Positions 48,850-62,200 of a DNA stretch of 64,000 nt are shown here, piece after piece; the stretch's first letter is position 1; the number at the start of each line of letters is the position of its first letter. This stretch comes from Hippophae tibetana (taxonomy: Eukaryota > Streptophyta > Magnoliopsida > Rosales > Elaeagnaceae). The translations under genes were made by a program, and so were the position numbers. The notes under the pieces were generated by a model. That model did no database searches. It saw only the letters and a program-made list of their open reading frames with translations, and was not told the origin of the DNA. The stretch lies in contig CM072805.1 in NCBI GenBank assembly GCA_037013495.1, positions 36,745,169 to 36,809,168 on the forward strand, in the 5' to 3' direction.

Positions 48850-50343
48850 ATATTTCTTTTAGATCGATCTAGTAGTAATTTTATAAAATTAATTTACAGC
48901 TGTTAATTACTAGACACTTGCATATTAATTAACTGTGTGATCATGATGTAACATTTGCACTTTGGAATTAAATAATAGCCATTATATTCGGTAATTTATA
49001 CTTGTTAATTCTAGTTTGCCTAATTTTTTTCAGTTCAACCTTCAAATGCATAAGTAGTATATTGTTTTAGAAATTAAAGAGGCTAAAAAACCTGTATGAA
49101 AAAAGTACGACACGCACAAGTGTACACAGTACTGATATTTAATAATCATTTATTTATAAGGTTATTTAATTACATAAAATTAAACAGTGTATTATTATAA
49201 TTATAGTTAATGTATTAACTTTTTATTAAATATATTTATGTATAATAAATTGTATTTATTAACAATATATTATTTCTGAATAATGCAATTTTCTAATTGA
49301 GTTACTGTATAGTGCCGTCATGACAAGGTTCAAATTAGGTAGCATACAAAACATGTGATTTATATATTACATCAATTATTAATATTAGTCCAATTATATA
49401 TACCTCAGATGTTAAGAAAAATCTAAATAATCCAAAGTGTCTAGACATCTTTGAGAAAACGTACGTGACTGAGCAAGTGGCGGAAAGTGATTTATTTGAG
49501 AGCAAATGCAAATTTGTCTCGATGTGTTTGGAATTTGAATCAAAGATCGATCTTATCTTTTTCCCATGCGAGGCTGTTAGGGCATATTAATATACGTCCG
49601 GTAGTACTCTTTTGTTGTCCAGAGAGCAAGATTGTTATTATTGTTAATGTTTGGTCACGGAAACATGAATGAAAGTTAATGATTATAAGAATCTAATTCA
49701 AAGAAATTAATGATTTTTTTTATTATCATTATTATCATGATGTTTATTTTAACATTAAAATCAAAATAGTAATAATATTAAAATGATTTATAAAATTATA
49801 AATGAATTAAAATTAAAAAATTAAATGATTTGTCTTCTAAATGAGATAGAATAAGAAAAAATAATAAACTATTATTTAAATGTGTAAAAAAAATATAACA
49901 TTTTAATTAACATATTTTTTCAGAGAGTGTGAAAAGAATGAATATTCTTGATATTATTTGAATGGTTTATATTTTATTATTATAAATTAATAGTCAATTT
50001 AAACATAAAAATATCAATAATTATTTTCATTATCATTTTTATTATTATCAAGACCAAAAAGTTGAAATTCTATATTTCAAAATATGGTTGGCCAATATTT
50101 GTAGAAAAAAGTAGCTAGGTATTTTATTTTATAGCAAGGAACTAGATTTTACATTAATCGACCATGCAATATTTTATTTCATAGCAGTAGGTAGTTAGCC
50201 TGTAGAAACATAATATTTTTTTTTTTAGGAAAATTCGTAGTTCAAAACTCCACCTTATAATTTAAAAAAGAAGAAGCAAGTAACTAGCTAGTTAATTAAT
50301 TAAATGTAAAAAGAAAAATACTACTTAATTATAAATTATAGTG
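48850..50343. other. Spacer between the two convergent WRKY genes
   Basis: Both 3' UTRs fall here. The rest is AT-rich with no coding sequence or repeat that I can support. Confidence 0.5.
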
Positions 50344-53277
50344 CTAGTCATTCAACTTTCTTGGATGATCATCAGCTGATTCCATAGAAGGAAACGAAAA
50401 TTCCATGCTATTAGTACTGTAGCTTCCGCCCGAATTGAACATAGCATCAGCCATATCCACCACAGCTGGGAACTGATCAGCTAATTCTTTCCCATAGTCC
50501 ACAGAGAGCCCTGTTCTGCTTAATAATGGAGTGGTCATTACTGAATATGAAGTAGTTAGGCTTAGGGGTCCATTATTGCTCATAGCTTGGCTGATCAATA
50601 TTTGATGATCATGAATATGTGACATCTGATCTGAAGGTTGTGATAGTGCCGATGGTGATGTGCCTGAAATATTACACGTATGGTTACCACGGTATGTTAC
50701 TCTAAACATATGGGGATCTTCATCGTCTCTCTGGAGTTGTTTCTTGGCTGGACATGAATATAACTTTTGGTGGGTACATCTGTAGTAACTCCTGAAAGAG
50801 ACATGAATAGATTCGATCAAATTCCCCAAGTTGCACAATAATTTCGTTACAATAATACCTTAGAGAGAGAGAAACACAACATGTGAATCACAATAAAAGA
50901 GAGAAAAAATGGAGAAATAAATTTCCCCATGTAGAAAAATACCCGGCAACATAATTAACATACCCAATTAACTTTGCACATTATACGAAAGAAAAGGAAA
51001 TTTTCATTGTACAAATGTTAATTAATTCGATATTTGACTTCGTAGAACTTTCTATGAAGTCACCAACACTAAAATACCACATATACACTACTAGTCAATT
51101 AACACCATTAAAAATATAAATTTATTAAATAATAGAGTTAATGATATATATAGATTTTTTTTTTCAAAAATAAATAAATAAATGGTATAGATTTATTAAC
51201 GTTATGCATAACAAGACTGTGAAAGTTGTATACAAAAGAATTTCATAAGGTTTAAGGTTGTTTTTTGAATTGGGAGATAAATATTCACTTAATTTAGAGA
51301 ATTTAGTTAATTTTTTTAATTTTTTATATAAAAATTTAGTTATTTTGTCACGAAAAAATGACAACAACATAAGAATAAATTATCAAATTTTAAAATATTT
51401 TTTTTTTAAATAATTTTGTAATCATTATTGTCTACTATTAAAGATATTTAATAAAAGCGATATCTAAATAATAATTAAAAAATACAATAAAAATTAATTT
51501 AAAATAAAATGGTTAAAGTATTAAAAAAAATTCTTCTTTATATACTGATATAATTAAGGGATTTGTGACGTAATAACCCAATTGAATGTACTGGAATGGA
51601 ATGTGTCAAAATATTTATTAATTGATATAAAACTTTCACGAACAATTTGAGTATATAATTAAGTAATTTGTTTAATTAGTATTACCTAGGGAACTTTGAA
51701 CCTAATATCTCTTTCTGGCCATATTTTCTCCAAATAAAACCATCATCCAGTGGAATTTCTGTATTTCCAATCTGAGCTGCAGCCATTATCTCTGTCCTAA
51801 TGTTGTTTTCGTCCTTCCTGTTAAGTAGTTTAGATCTTTAGTAAAAAACCATATCGAAATTGATTAATGAACATTAACCATGGTCCCATGAATTATATAA
51901 ACAGCTGCCAAATTGTTTTTGCTAAACAACTTTCTTCCACCTGAGCTTTCAACTTTTTACGCGAGCACAAAAACTTTTTTTGGAAATTAAAAGTAAAAAA
52001 TCATACTTAAAAATTTATAACAATAAAAATAACATATCGATAACATTTAACAATATAAAATTAAATATTCTTTAGTATTTAACTTTTCTAAATTACTGTA
52101 GTTTAATTTAACGGTATTTAAAATAAAATAATATACAAAAAAAATTATAATAGTGAAAATGTACGATTTGAAAACAAATTGTACTATTATTATGGTTATA
52201 AATTTGAAAGATTTTATTTTTAATATTTTTCCAAATTTTATATTTTATTATACAAAATGTATTATAGAATTTGATACCTATATGTTAAAATTTAACTATT
52301 TTAATAGTTAGATATTAAAATTTTCTAAATATATGTAAATTTTTATAAGTCTTCTTAGTAGTTTTGTGATTGAAATTTTTTTAGTGCATATATTAATTTG
52401 GTTAAAGCTTCATATTTTAGTAGTAATTTATCCATTTTTTTAAATAAAAATACTAAAAAAATGATTTATAACACCTATAAAACTTACAACAATAAAAATA
52501 ATATTATTTATATTTAAATAATATATTTTTGCTAAAAAAATCTCAATCCCAAAAATTTCATCGGTTAAATTAGAAGTTTTTCAAGTTAAAATCTCATTAA
52601 TTAAATCCATTTAATATTAAACTCAAATCAAATTAAATTAAGTTCAATATTATTGGATTGTAATATTTATTGTTATAAATTTAAGTGTATTATTTTATAT
52701 AATTATAAAAAAAATTAACATTATTTTTAATTTTATAATTTCTAAGAAACAGCTTGGTCATTCTTTTGGATGATTTATGCATATTTAAAGACAGTTTCCC
52801 TTTTGGTTTCTTTAAACAAGATATTTTTATTGATATTACTACTAAATAATATTAGTCTTTTCTCTTTTTGACTAATATTCACAAAAGTTAATTGCTACGT
52901 ACGTACCTTTTTCTTGGTCTTGGCTGAGAGGATGAGGTAGTATTACTGTTGCCTACGGAATATGAGACGTCCATTGCCTGAACGTGGCCACCTGAAGCAT
53001 TTCCACCTAATATCCGAGCTTGAATTGTGTCAGTTGCTTGTGAATAGTAGTAATTAGTAGACCAGCTTAGCCACTCTTCTAAACTTGCTCGACCAATATG
53101 TTGACCCTGACTAAATAATATTAGTCTCTCTCTTGCATTACCAAAAGCCTTTATGATCTCTTCACAATGATATGAGAGCATACCAGCTGGTTGCGTTGCT
53201 AAACTACTTGTGAGGTTTAGTTCAAGGTCTCTTGCTAATTTACACCCATCTTGGATTAAAGATATGATCTCCTCCAT
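50344..53277 (-). CDS. WRKY55: Group III WRKY transcription factor, WRKY55-like
   Basis: Three minus-strand exons, 52907-53277, 51686-51817 and 50344-50791, encode 316 residues. WRKYGQK is at 153-159, and the zinc ligands are C173, C181, H205 and C207 (C-x7-C-x23-H-x-C). The group III intron splits the Arg codon in the FPR|SYYR position. The N-terminus (MEEIISLIQDGCKLARDLE) and a Pro/Arg/Lys-rich stretch before the domain (QPRPRKR, likely nuclear localisation) match WRKY55. The C-terminus is rich in Ser, Met and acidic residues. WRKY55 homologues are linked to defence and senescence in Arabidopsis; the role here is inferred. Intron 1 (51818-52906) contains AT-rich inverted-repeat DNA, and the ATG is followed upstream by a (CT)n(AT)n tract. 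Confidence 0.92.
52005..52720. repeat. AT-rich inverted-repeat element in WRKY55 intron 1
   Basis: CATACTTAAAAATTTATAAC near 52003 has a close inverted counterpart around 52675-52700 (GTTATAAATTTAAGTGTATT). Similar motifs (ACAATAAAAATAA) recur inside and at 20.65-21.2 kb. It may be a decayed foldback element of a local family; ends and target duplication are not clear. Confidence 0.45.
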
Positions 53278-53360
53278 GCTTTTTGGGTATTAATTAATTG
53301 TTTATGATCATTTAATTAGGGATTTTGACGTTGAGTAATGTGTATTGTAGATTTAAAAGG

Positions 53361-53412
<52 letters not shown>
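53361..53412. repeat. (CT)n(AT)n compound microsatellite upstream of WRKY55
   Basis: A CT run of about 24 bases directly joined to an AT run of about 28 bases. It lies 84-135 bases upstream of the WRKY55 ATG, in the leader or core promoter (the gene-strand sequence is AT then GA). Confidence 0.9.
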
Positions 53413-53416
<4 letters not shown>

Positions 53417-56400
53417 TGGTTTTCTATTTAAAAAGATGAGGAAATTAATCTTGTTAAAGCTACAAATGTTTCATTTTACACGCTACTATGTACTATGTAA
53501 AAGAAGAAAGAAACAGAGGACTTGGTCTTGGTCTTGGTCTTCAATCAAAAGATTTAATACTACTCTTCAGATCTAGAAGAAGACTTTCCATTTGAAACCG
53601 TTGATTTGGGTTCAATTTTTCAAGAATATTTTTCTTGGGTTTGAAATTATGACCGACGTATAACCCAAAAAGAAAAATGTTCTTGTTTTAAGCACTTTTC
53701 TTAAGGAACGGTATCGAGTTCGTTTGATTCTAAAATTGTCTATCTCATTAGCCTATTTATTTATTGTTAAATTTAAAAATTATTAAAAATATTTTTTTAT
53801 TTTTAATGTATTTATTATATGAAATTAAAATTTATTATAAATATTTTTGATAATTTTTAAAATTAAAAAAATATGTTGTAAAAATTGTCCACCACTAAAA
53901 TTGATATAAGCTAGCTAGCAATGTTATGTGGGTTTGTATAAAAACCATGCATGCTCTATCTTATGAGTTGCTCCTCCCTTTTAATTATGACCGAAATTAA
54001 TTGCACAGGTCTGGGTCTCTTAGAAATGTGTGTTGGTGGGCTAATTTCCTCATTCTATGGAAATACACCTTAAGTAGCTGATAATCAATTGTTAATGAGA
54101 AGCATGTACGAATAAAAACTTGGTTGATTATATATATTATAAATCCGACTTTTATATAATCTAATTGTTGTTTTATTTTTAATATATTTTTAAAAAACCA
54201 TATTTTTTATATTATAAATATATATGTAAATATTAGTTTTAAATATGTATTAAATATATATATTTTTATGTATAACGAATTTATTTATTCAACATGATTT
54301 TACATTTAACGATAAAAATATATATATTTATTTTTATATAATGTTAAAAAATATGTTTATTTATATTCTAAGAAAATAAACATATTTTTTTATAAAGATG
54401 ATTAAAAAAATCCCTTATATAAAAATTGAAGAAAATTAAATATGAAACTTTACAAATATATATATATATATAAGAGAATTGCTATGCATCTATATTTTTT
54501 TAAAATCTTTTTCATTTGAAAATATACGTAATTACATTTGGAAAAAAAAACTAATTACTAATATTTAACCAAAATAATTTTTTCTTGATTGGAATGCTTA
54601 AATGGTATTATTTAATTAATGATTATATATATATACAGTAAAAATGCATAAAAATTATGGCTTTTTAATCTCAAAAAATAAACTCAATACATAAAGATAT
54701 TTATAATTCTTATAGTAATATCATCTTCTATTAATGTGTGAGATATATGTTTTTGAAGTGCAACAATACTATAATTATGATATAAATACAAAAATATTTA
54801 CTATGTAATAGGCTTGAGTATACTTGATGGAATATAAAATGAATTTGTTAAATATTAATGATTAATAATTAATTGTAATATAAAGTTATGTATAAATATT
54901 AATATTTAAGTAAATCTAATATCTTGATTATATGGTAAAAAGAAAATTCAAAAAATTATTATATATAACTCGTATTTTTACATGACAAAATATATTAAAA
55001 GAAAAATCAAAGAAATGTGAAATGAAGTCTTCTTTTTGTTTTTTGAACAACAAAGAAAAAAATCAAACTGACGATCTTATTATAAAATAAATTGAAAGGA
55101 TTTCTTTTTTTTTTTTAGGTCCCATGAATTGTCAAGAGAGAGTAACATGGGAACATAGAAAAGGAAAGATAGTGATGGGTTTTTCTTGCTTTCGGCCTAG
55201 CGATTTCAACGAGCCCGCAACATGTGCTATTAAATCCGTCCTTGATAGTTGGGTCGTTATTTAAATTCGACCTGGTAGTTTTTTAAGTTTTCCAAAACCA
55301 ACATATTTAATTAATTATTGTTATATAAAATCTTGAAGAAAATATAATTTTTATTTCTTTTAAACGAATATAATATAGATATTTTTTTTTACATGATTCT
55401 CAATAGCTTTTATTTCGCATCTAATAGAAAACTCCTTTCATTCTTCTTAGACATATCCATCTTAAAAATATTTTAATGATAGGTTCTATATAAACTAGAC
55501 AATTTTATTTTTTGGTCAAATGTTTAAATATCTAATAAAAACTCAACCTTATTCAATTAACAAAAATTAAGAAAAAAATAAATTCTTTTTATTTATTTAT
55601 TATGATAATTAAATCTTATTTTTTTGTATTTTTCGAACAAAGTATAAATTCTTATTTAGGTTTGTATTGTAATGATGATGGTTTACTTACCTCTTTCAAA
55701 TTATTTTTCATTATTAAAAAAATATAATAAAAATAAAATATGACCAAATATTGTAACAATATATACTAATGAATTATTGTTTTTTTAATGTAAATCTATA
55801 TATTTTTAATTTTTTTTTTTATTTAAGTGACATTTTTTCTAATGGTTACAGTTTTCGTCCGTACGATTAAACTAATTCTAGCACCTCTCAATTAGTGTGT
55901 CAACGGACTGAAACGGGATTAGGTTTGATATCTTCATCCCACCATAATTGTCTGCGGGATGGTGCATATATTTTCAATGGGAGTTTTGGAGAATTTGTGG
56001 TATCAAATATTCTCAAATAACAAATAATATATATTTAATTATAGTTAAAAAATAAAATAAATTTAAAATTATGTTTAATAGATATTGGATGCAATGTATA
56101 AATTATAGGTATAATTAAATTATTTATTTTGATGATTGTTAAAAATTAAAATAAAATATATTTTTAATAATAATTTTATATTTTTTAAATAAATTATATA
56201 AAATGATAAAAAAAATTGATAACACTACTCTCAATCCCATCTTAATCATATATTTCTTTTCTCGCAGAGTCGCCATTGCTCAAGGAAAAAAATATTCTAA
56301 AACTGTGGGAGAGAATAAAGAATAAGTAAATATTATGAAATTATTAGCCACGCCATCGAATACCCTTAAATATCAAATATTATTAAAAAATTACAAAGTA

Positions 56401-59223
56401 ACAAAAAGTAATATATTTAAAAATTATAATTATAATTATAATCATAAAATAATATATTTTTATGTGAGTGTTATGGAAAATATTTGAATTAGATACTATT
56501 CAATATTATTAAAATATTTTTTTATTGTTATGTATTTTAGAGATATTAGTTTTTATAATTTTTCAAAAACAAATCTCAAAAACACGTTATCTACCAAATA
56601 TCATTATACTTTAAAAAAAAAGCAATTAGCTCTTTAATAGCTTTGTTGATTTCTTGCCATGATGTGTGTCTATTATGATTAGTTTGTATATCTCATTTTC
56701 AGTTATTGATTAAGTTAAGGCTATTTTATATTGATATACATGTATATTATTAGTGTTTTATTTAATAATATTGTTTGATAAAAAAATTAAAGAGAAATGT
56801 TAAATAAATATTTGAACTAATTTTAATCATGGTAGGTTTCGTTTGATTTTTTTAAGTGAATAAATCATTTAAATTTAAAATTATTTTGACACAACAATAT
56901 AAAAGTTGTCTAAATTATACCTTATAAATTTTTGAATAAATTGTTCAAATATTTTAGAATAATAATTACTATTATCTTAATTATTGTATAATTTAAATAA
57001 TATTTATATTATTTATTGATTAAGTAATAAATTTATTACTAATTAAAATATAGACAAATATATAGATTATAATTATTAATCTTGTTTATATAATATTATT
57101 TATAATATAAAAATTATCATTCTACTTGGTTAATTATTTAAAGTATTTTTTATTAATTACATAATATAAATTAAATAAAAAATTATTAGTAATTAAAATA
57201 TTAAAAAATATTTATATTATAATTATTTATTTTAAATAACATAAAAAATTATTATTTTTTGATTAATTTTCTTAATTAATTTTTATTAATTAAATCATAC
57301 AAATTAAGTAATAAATTATCAGTATTTAAAATATTAAAAATTATCTAGATTAAAATTATTTAAACTTTTTGTATAAATTTATTTATTTTGTTTAACATAA
57401 ATAATTTTTTAAGTATTATTTTTTATCAATTAAATAATAAATTATTAATAATTAAAATATGATATATTTTTTCATTATAATTATTTATCATTTTTCTAAT
57501 TAATTATCTAAATCTTAATTTTTATTAATTAAATAATGTATTATTAATAGTTAAAATATTCATAATCAATTATGTTAACTTTATTTATATTTCTATCAAC
57601 ACTATTTATGTTAAGTGATATAAATAATTATAAAAAAAACACTATTTATGTTAAGTAATATAAATAATTATAATTATAATAATATAAGTTAAGTAATAAA
57701 TTATTAATACTTTTTTAGATTAATAGAATGTTATTTATCTTATAGTATAAATAATTTTTTTCTCAATTATCTTATATTTTATTTTTTTAATAATTAATAA
57801 ATTAATATACATAAAATATGTAAGCTTAATTAGTAAGTAAAAAAATATATTTTCGTGTTGTTAAAGTTTCTTAATCATTTTTTTTCTCGCAAGTGCTCAA
57901 GGAAAGAAAATATTCTAAAAATTTGAGGGAGAATAAATAACAAGGAAGTATTATGATTTTATTAGCTAAGCCATTAAATATCATTATTTTTAAAAAAAAA
58001 ATTAAGAATTATTTTTATTTATATTTTTTCTCGTTAAAAAAAATTATAATATATTATTTTATTTTAAATATTATCTAATTTAACATTTTTAAATTGAACT
58101 ATAATTATTTATATCCTTAAAATGTTTAAAATCATCTTATTAAATATTATTCGATATTATTAAAAGTATTATTTTTATTATTATATATTTTAAGAGTAAT
58201 ATTTTTTTTATAATTTTCTCACTTATTTCTCAAAAACACATTCTCTGCTAAATTTTTATTACAAAAACATCTTCTAACAAAACACATTAAATACCAAATG
58301 CCATTAATTTTAAAAAATAAATAATTAGGTAATGTCTTATTAATAGTTAAACTATTAACAATTAATTAAATTAAGTTTTTTTATTTTTTTATCAAGATTA
58401 TTTCTCTTAAATAACGAAATAATTATTATTTTAATATTATTTTTTATTAATTAAGTAATATAAGTGAAATAATAGATTATTAATGGTTAAAATATTAATA
58501 ATTTTTAAAATTATAATTATTTATTTTTATGTAATATTATTTATCTTATAACATAAATATTTTTTTTCAATATATTATCTTATAATTTATTTTTTATTAA
58601 TTAAATAGTAATTTAATATGGATAAAATATGTGAGGTTGACTAGTAAGTATAAAAATATGAATATTTTTTTTCTGTTAATTTACGTTTCATTTCGTTTAA
58701 TAGAATCAAAAAGTATAATTTATATGCCAAATTTATAAATGCAAACGGGCAATCTTTAAACCTACTAAAATAACACTGTATTTTTTTTATTATATAATGA
58801 AATTATTTTTTATCTCATTTTTTATTATCAATTTATATAAAGTTTTATCTATATTATTTGTTAATTTTTATCTAACAATATCATATATTAATAATAAATT
58901 TTAAAAAAATCAGATAGTTAAAAAATATATTTAAAATAACTATATGTATTATAATTAGTGATTTTTTATACATAGTCTAATAAAATAATATAAATTTTTG
59001 TATAAATTTGATGAAATAAATAAGATTAAAATAATATAAATTTAATAATTTATTTAGATTTACCTTTTAAATAAATAAAATAATAAAACATATTTGATAG
59101 AGCGACGAGATCAGTATACTTTTCACCGTTTACAGGTTGAATAAAAAATGCTAAATAGGAAATACTATATACATTTCTAAATTATTCCGCATAAGCTTTG
59201 TCATAGAAAGACACTGACCAAAG
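53413..59223. other. Gene-free AT-rich region upstream of WRKY55 and the TMEM87-like gene
   Basis: The two flanking genes are divergent, so this 5.8-kb stretch contains both promoters. No coding sequence is visible. The main structure is a diverged tandem duplication at 56.26-58.68 kb. The segment around 55.13-55.27 kb is less AT-rich but has no recognisable coding frame. Confidence 0.5.
56262..58680. repeat. Diverged tandem duplication, about 1.6 kb and 0.8 kb copies
   Basis: TTCTCGCAGAGTCGCCATTG...GCTCAAGGAAAAAAATATTC near 56261 recurs as TTCTCGCAAGTGCTCAAGGA near 57884. In both, AATATTCTAAAA, GGGAGAATAAA and ATTAGC(C/T)A(C/A)GCCAT follow in order. The far ends also match: ATAAAATATG...AGTAAGTA near 57800-57840 and again near 58620-58655. 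The second copy is shorter. Confidence 0.7.
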
Positions 59224-62200
59224 ATGGGTCACAGAAGAATCCTTGATTTCGATCTGCGTTCAAATGGGCATATTATAATCCTCGTAGGCTTTGTATATCT
59301 GAGTTGCTGTTCAATTGTCAAAGTGGGTGCTTCGATCCATGAATACCGAAACGAATCTTTCATTCGTCGATCCAATTCTTTCTTCTTCCATGGTGGGAGC
59401 GAGGGCCTCTACGCTTCAAAACTTCATTTCGAAGATGACAATTCCACTTCCGAGGATAATCCCATCAAGGGCAAGTCATTCATCAGGTGAAATAATTAGT
59501 TGCAAGTTTTCTATTTGTTCACTTTCTTTCTCCCCTTTTGTGCATAATCGCTAATGTGTATGTTTGATCTGCTTGTCTGCCGAGATATACCAATTGTTCT
59601 TTTATATATATATATATACTCTTTGGTTCGAGAAAACATTTGGTGCGAATTTGTTTGATTCTTTGCCGTTGTATCCTCATCCCAGCTGCCTTAGAGGGCA
59701 ATATCACATTCCCATATTAATTCTTTTAATGAGGATGGACAATTATACATTAGTGATAGGATTAGAGGTCATGAAATTCTAGATATAATGGAGTGATGGG
59801 CTTACTTTTTTTATTCTAAATAAACATTGTTGCACTTGGTGACTCATGTCTGCTCCAGCCAAAATTATTTAGTGTGTTAAGGTTGAGCAAAACACCTTTT
59901 TATAGGCTGTATGCATAGAGGAAATGCTAATTGCACACATATTTGTGCACTCATATACAAAAATTGAGAAGGAAAAAAAATGATTTTTAGGTGCCCTTGG
60001 TATGCAAGCTTTGGTGTGAGTGCACAATTAGCATTGCTCTTTATACATAAGTAAAGTAGTCTAGAGGTTTGATACCTTCCATGTCGCATAGGTTTGAGTC
60101 AATCACATTTCAAAGAAGCAGAGAGTCAGGTGAGAAGAAGAATGAGATGCAACAGAGGACTGGCTTGGTTGAGGCCATAATACTTGATGTCAGAGACAGG
60201 GATAAGATTGGGGGTTCATTTTTGAACTCCAATGCAATATGCTGCACACCAGAACTTGCTAAAGATGGTTCCTGCAAGGTTGGAGAGGTTATCATCCATC
60301 AAGACTCCGATAATCCTAATGGACCAAAAAGGATTCAGACGTTCTTTGAAGGGAAAAATGAAGAGGCCAACATGGTGCTTCAAACTATTGAGATTAAAAG
60401 CACTGGAATGTACTATCTTTATTTCATGTTCTGTGATCCAGAACTTGTTGGCACCATAATCAGCGGAAGAACAGTTTGGAGGAACCCTGATGGTTATTTG
60501 CCAGGAAAGATGAACCCCTTAATGACATTTTTTGGCTTAATGTCTTTAGCTTATCTTGCTCTTGGCCTCTTTTGGTTTCTTCGTTTTGTTCAATATTGGA
60601 AAGATATAATACAACTGCATTATCACATTACTGCTGTTATTGGACTTGGAATGTGTGAAATGGCCCTGTGGTACTTTGAATATGCAAATTTTAATTCAAC
60701 TGGAAGCAGACCAATGGGAATTACCATTTGGGCAGTATCCTTCAGTGCTGTCAAAAAGACGGTATCCCGACTTCTTCTTTTGGTAGTCTCCATGGGATAT
60801 GGTGTTGTGCGGCCAACACTTGGTGCTATTACATCAAAAGTACTCCTCCTTGGTGTTGTATACTTTATGGCTTCTGAAGCACTTGAGCTTGTTGAACATT
60901 TGGGAAATATAAATGATTTTTCTGGAAAAACTAGGCTTTTTCTTGTACTACCTGTTGCTATATTGGATGCTTGCTTTATTCTTTGGATCTTTTCATCATT
61001 ATCAAAAACTTTGGAGAAGCTTCAGGTAGCCTTACCTTCATATGCCTATCTATCTTTCTATTTTCGTAGACAGTTTCTCTGTAGTCTCCAGCTGTGTAGT
61101 GAAAATAATTGATTGTTTGTGTTCTCATTTCTAAAAAGTTAAAAAAGTGAAAATAATTCATTAAGTATGTCATCATGGTAAAAGAGTCAAGAAGGTTTAC
61201 AGTATTGTGAATTTCTGTTGGTATATTAGTATATGTGCAAGTACCAAACTACTTCTGGAGAAGCTCATTAGCTGCATGAATATTTTTTTTAATGTGTTCC
61301 TTGTCTAGGTCATTATGTTATGTGTCTTGTACATATTTTGGTGGTTAGGCACGTGCTAGCTTTTATCTCAACTAATACTTACTGAACGATGTATCTTGCT
61401 TGCATCTTCTGGACAAAAAGGATTGTTTATTTAGCTAACTTCTTTCAATGAAAGAATATTGTATCTTTTCATGGTATGATAATGTCCCTTGTATATTTTG
61501 TGAACAGATCCGGAGAAGTTTGGTCAAACTTGAACTCTACAGGAAATTTACAAATTCTCTTGCAGTATCTGTGCTGCTTTCTATTGCTTGGATTGGATAT
61601 GAGGTTTTTTTTTTCCCTTCTTCTTGTTGGCTTGCCCTATTTAATTTCTTTTTTCTGTGCCAATTGGTTTGGATAAGTTGTGATGCCAAAGTTACCTTCA
61701 GTATTTGTTTTAGGCTGTAGAACTAATGACCCGTGCATATCTTAAGAGTTGGGCTTATATTTTTTTTGTCCAGTTGTACTTTAATGCAACTGATCCACTT
61801 AGTGAGCTGTGGCAACGAGCATGGATCATCCCAGCTTTCTGGACATTGGTTGCTTACATACTCTTGTTTGTGATTTGCACTCTCTGGGCTCCATCTCACA
61901 ACCCAACTAGGTATAATATAAACCTGTTTTTGCCTTTTCAATTGCATTCTGTACTTCCTCTATTTTTTAGCAGCCTTTTGCTTCTGTCATGGCCCTTTAT
62001 GGATTATGTAGTGTTCTATTTGTTTATTTGTACTAAGCATAGTTATCTACTAGTAAAATGCTTTCAAGCAAGAAAAAGCGCCTTTAGACAAATCGATCCG
62101 AGCATTAAAGCTGACCTCAGATCCAAAATGTAAAACTAAAAATAAGAAAGCTTTAGTTCTGATAAACCTAAAAAATATAATCTGGCTGCTGAACCCTAAG

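Noticed and set aside
55130-55270. Less AT-rich island as a possible exon
   Set aside because: No open frame with recognisable motif and no splice signals consistent with a neighbour.
59564-59782. Open frame within intron 1 of the TMEM87-like gene
   Set aside because: It lies between clear donor and acceptor sites and has no similarity to the family.
61726-62133. Possible separate small membrane protein
   Set aside because: Its first part is exon 4 of the TMEM87-like gene. The rest is intron read-through after GT at 61911.
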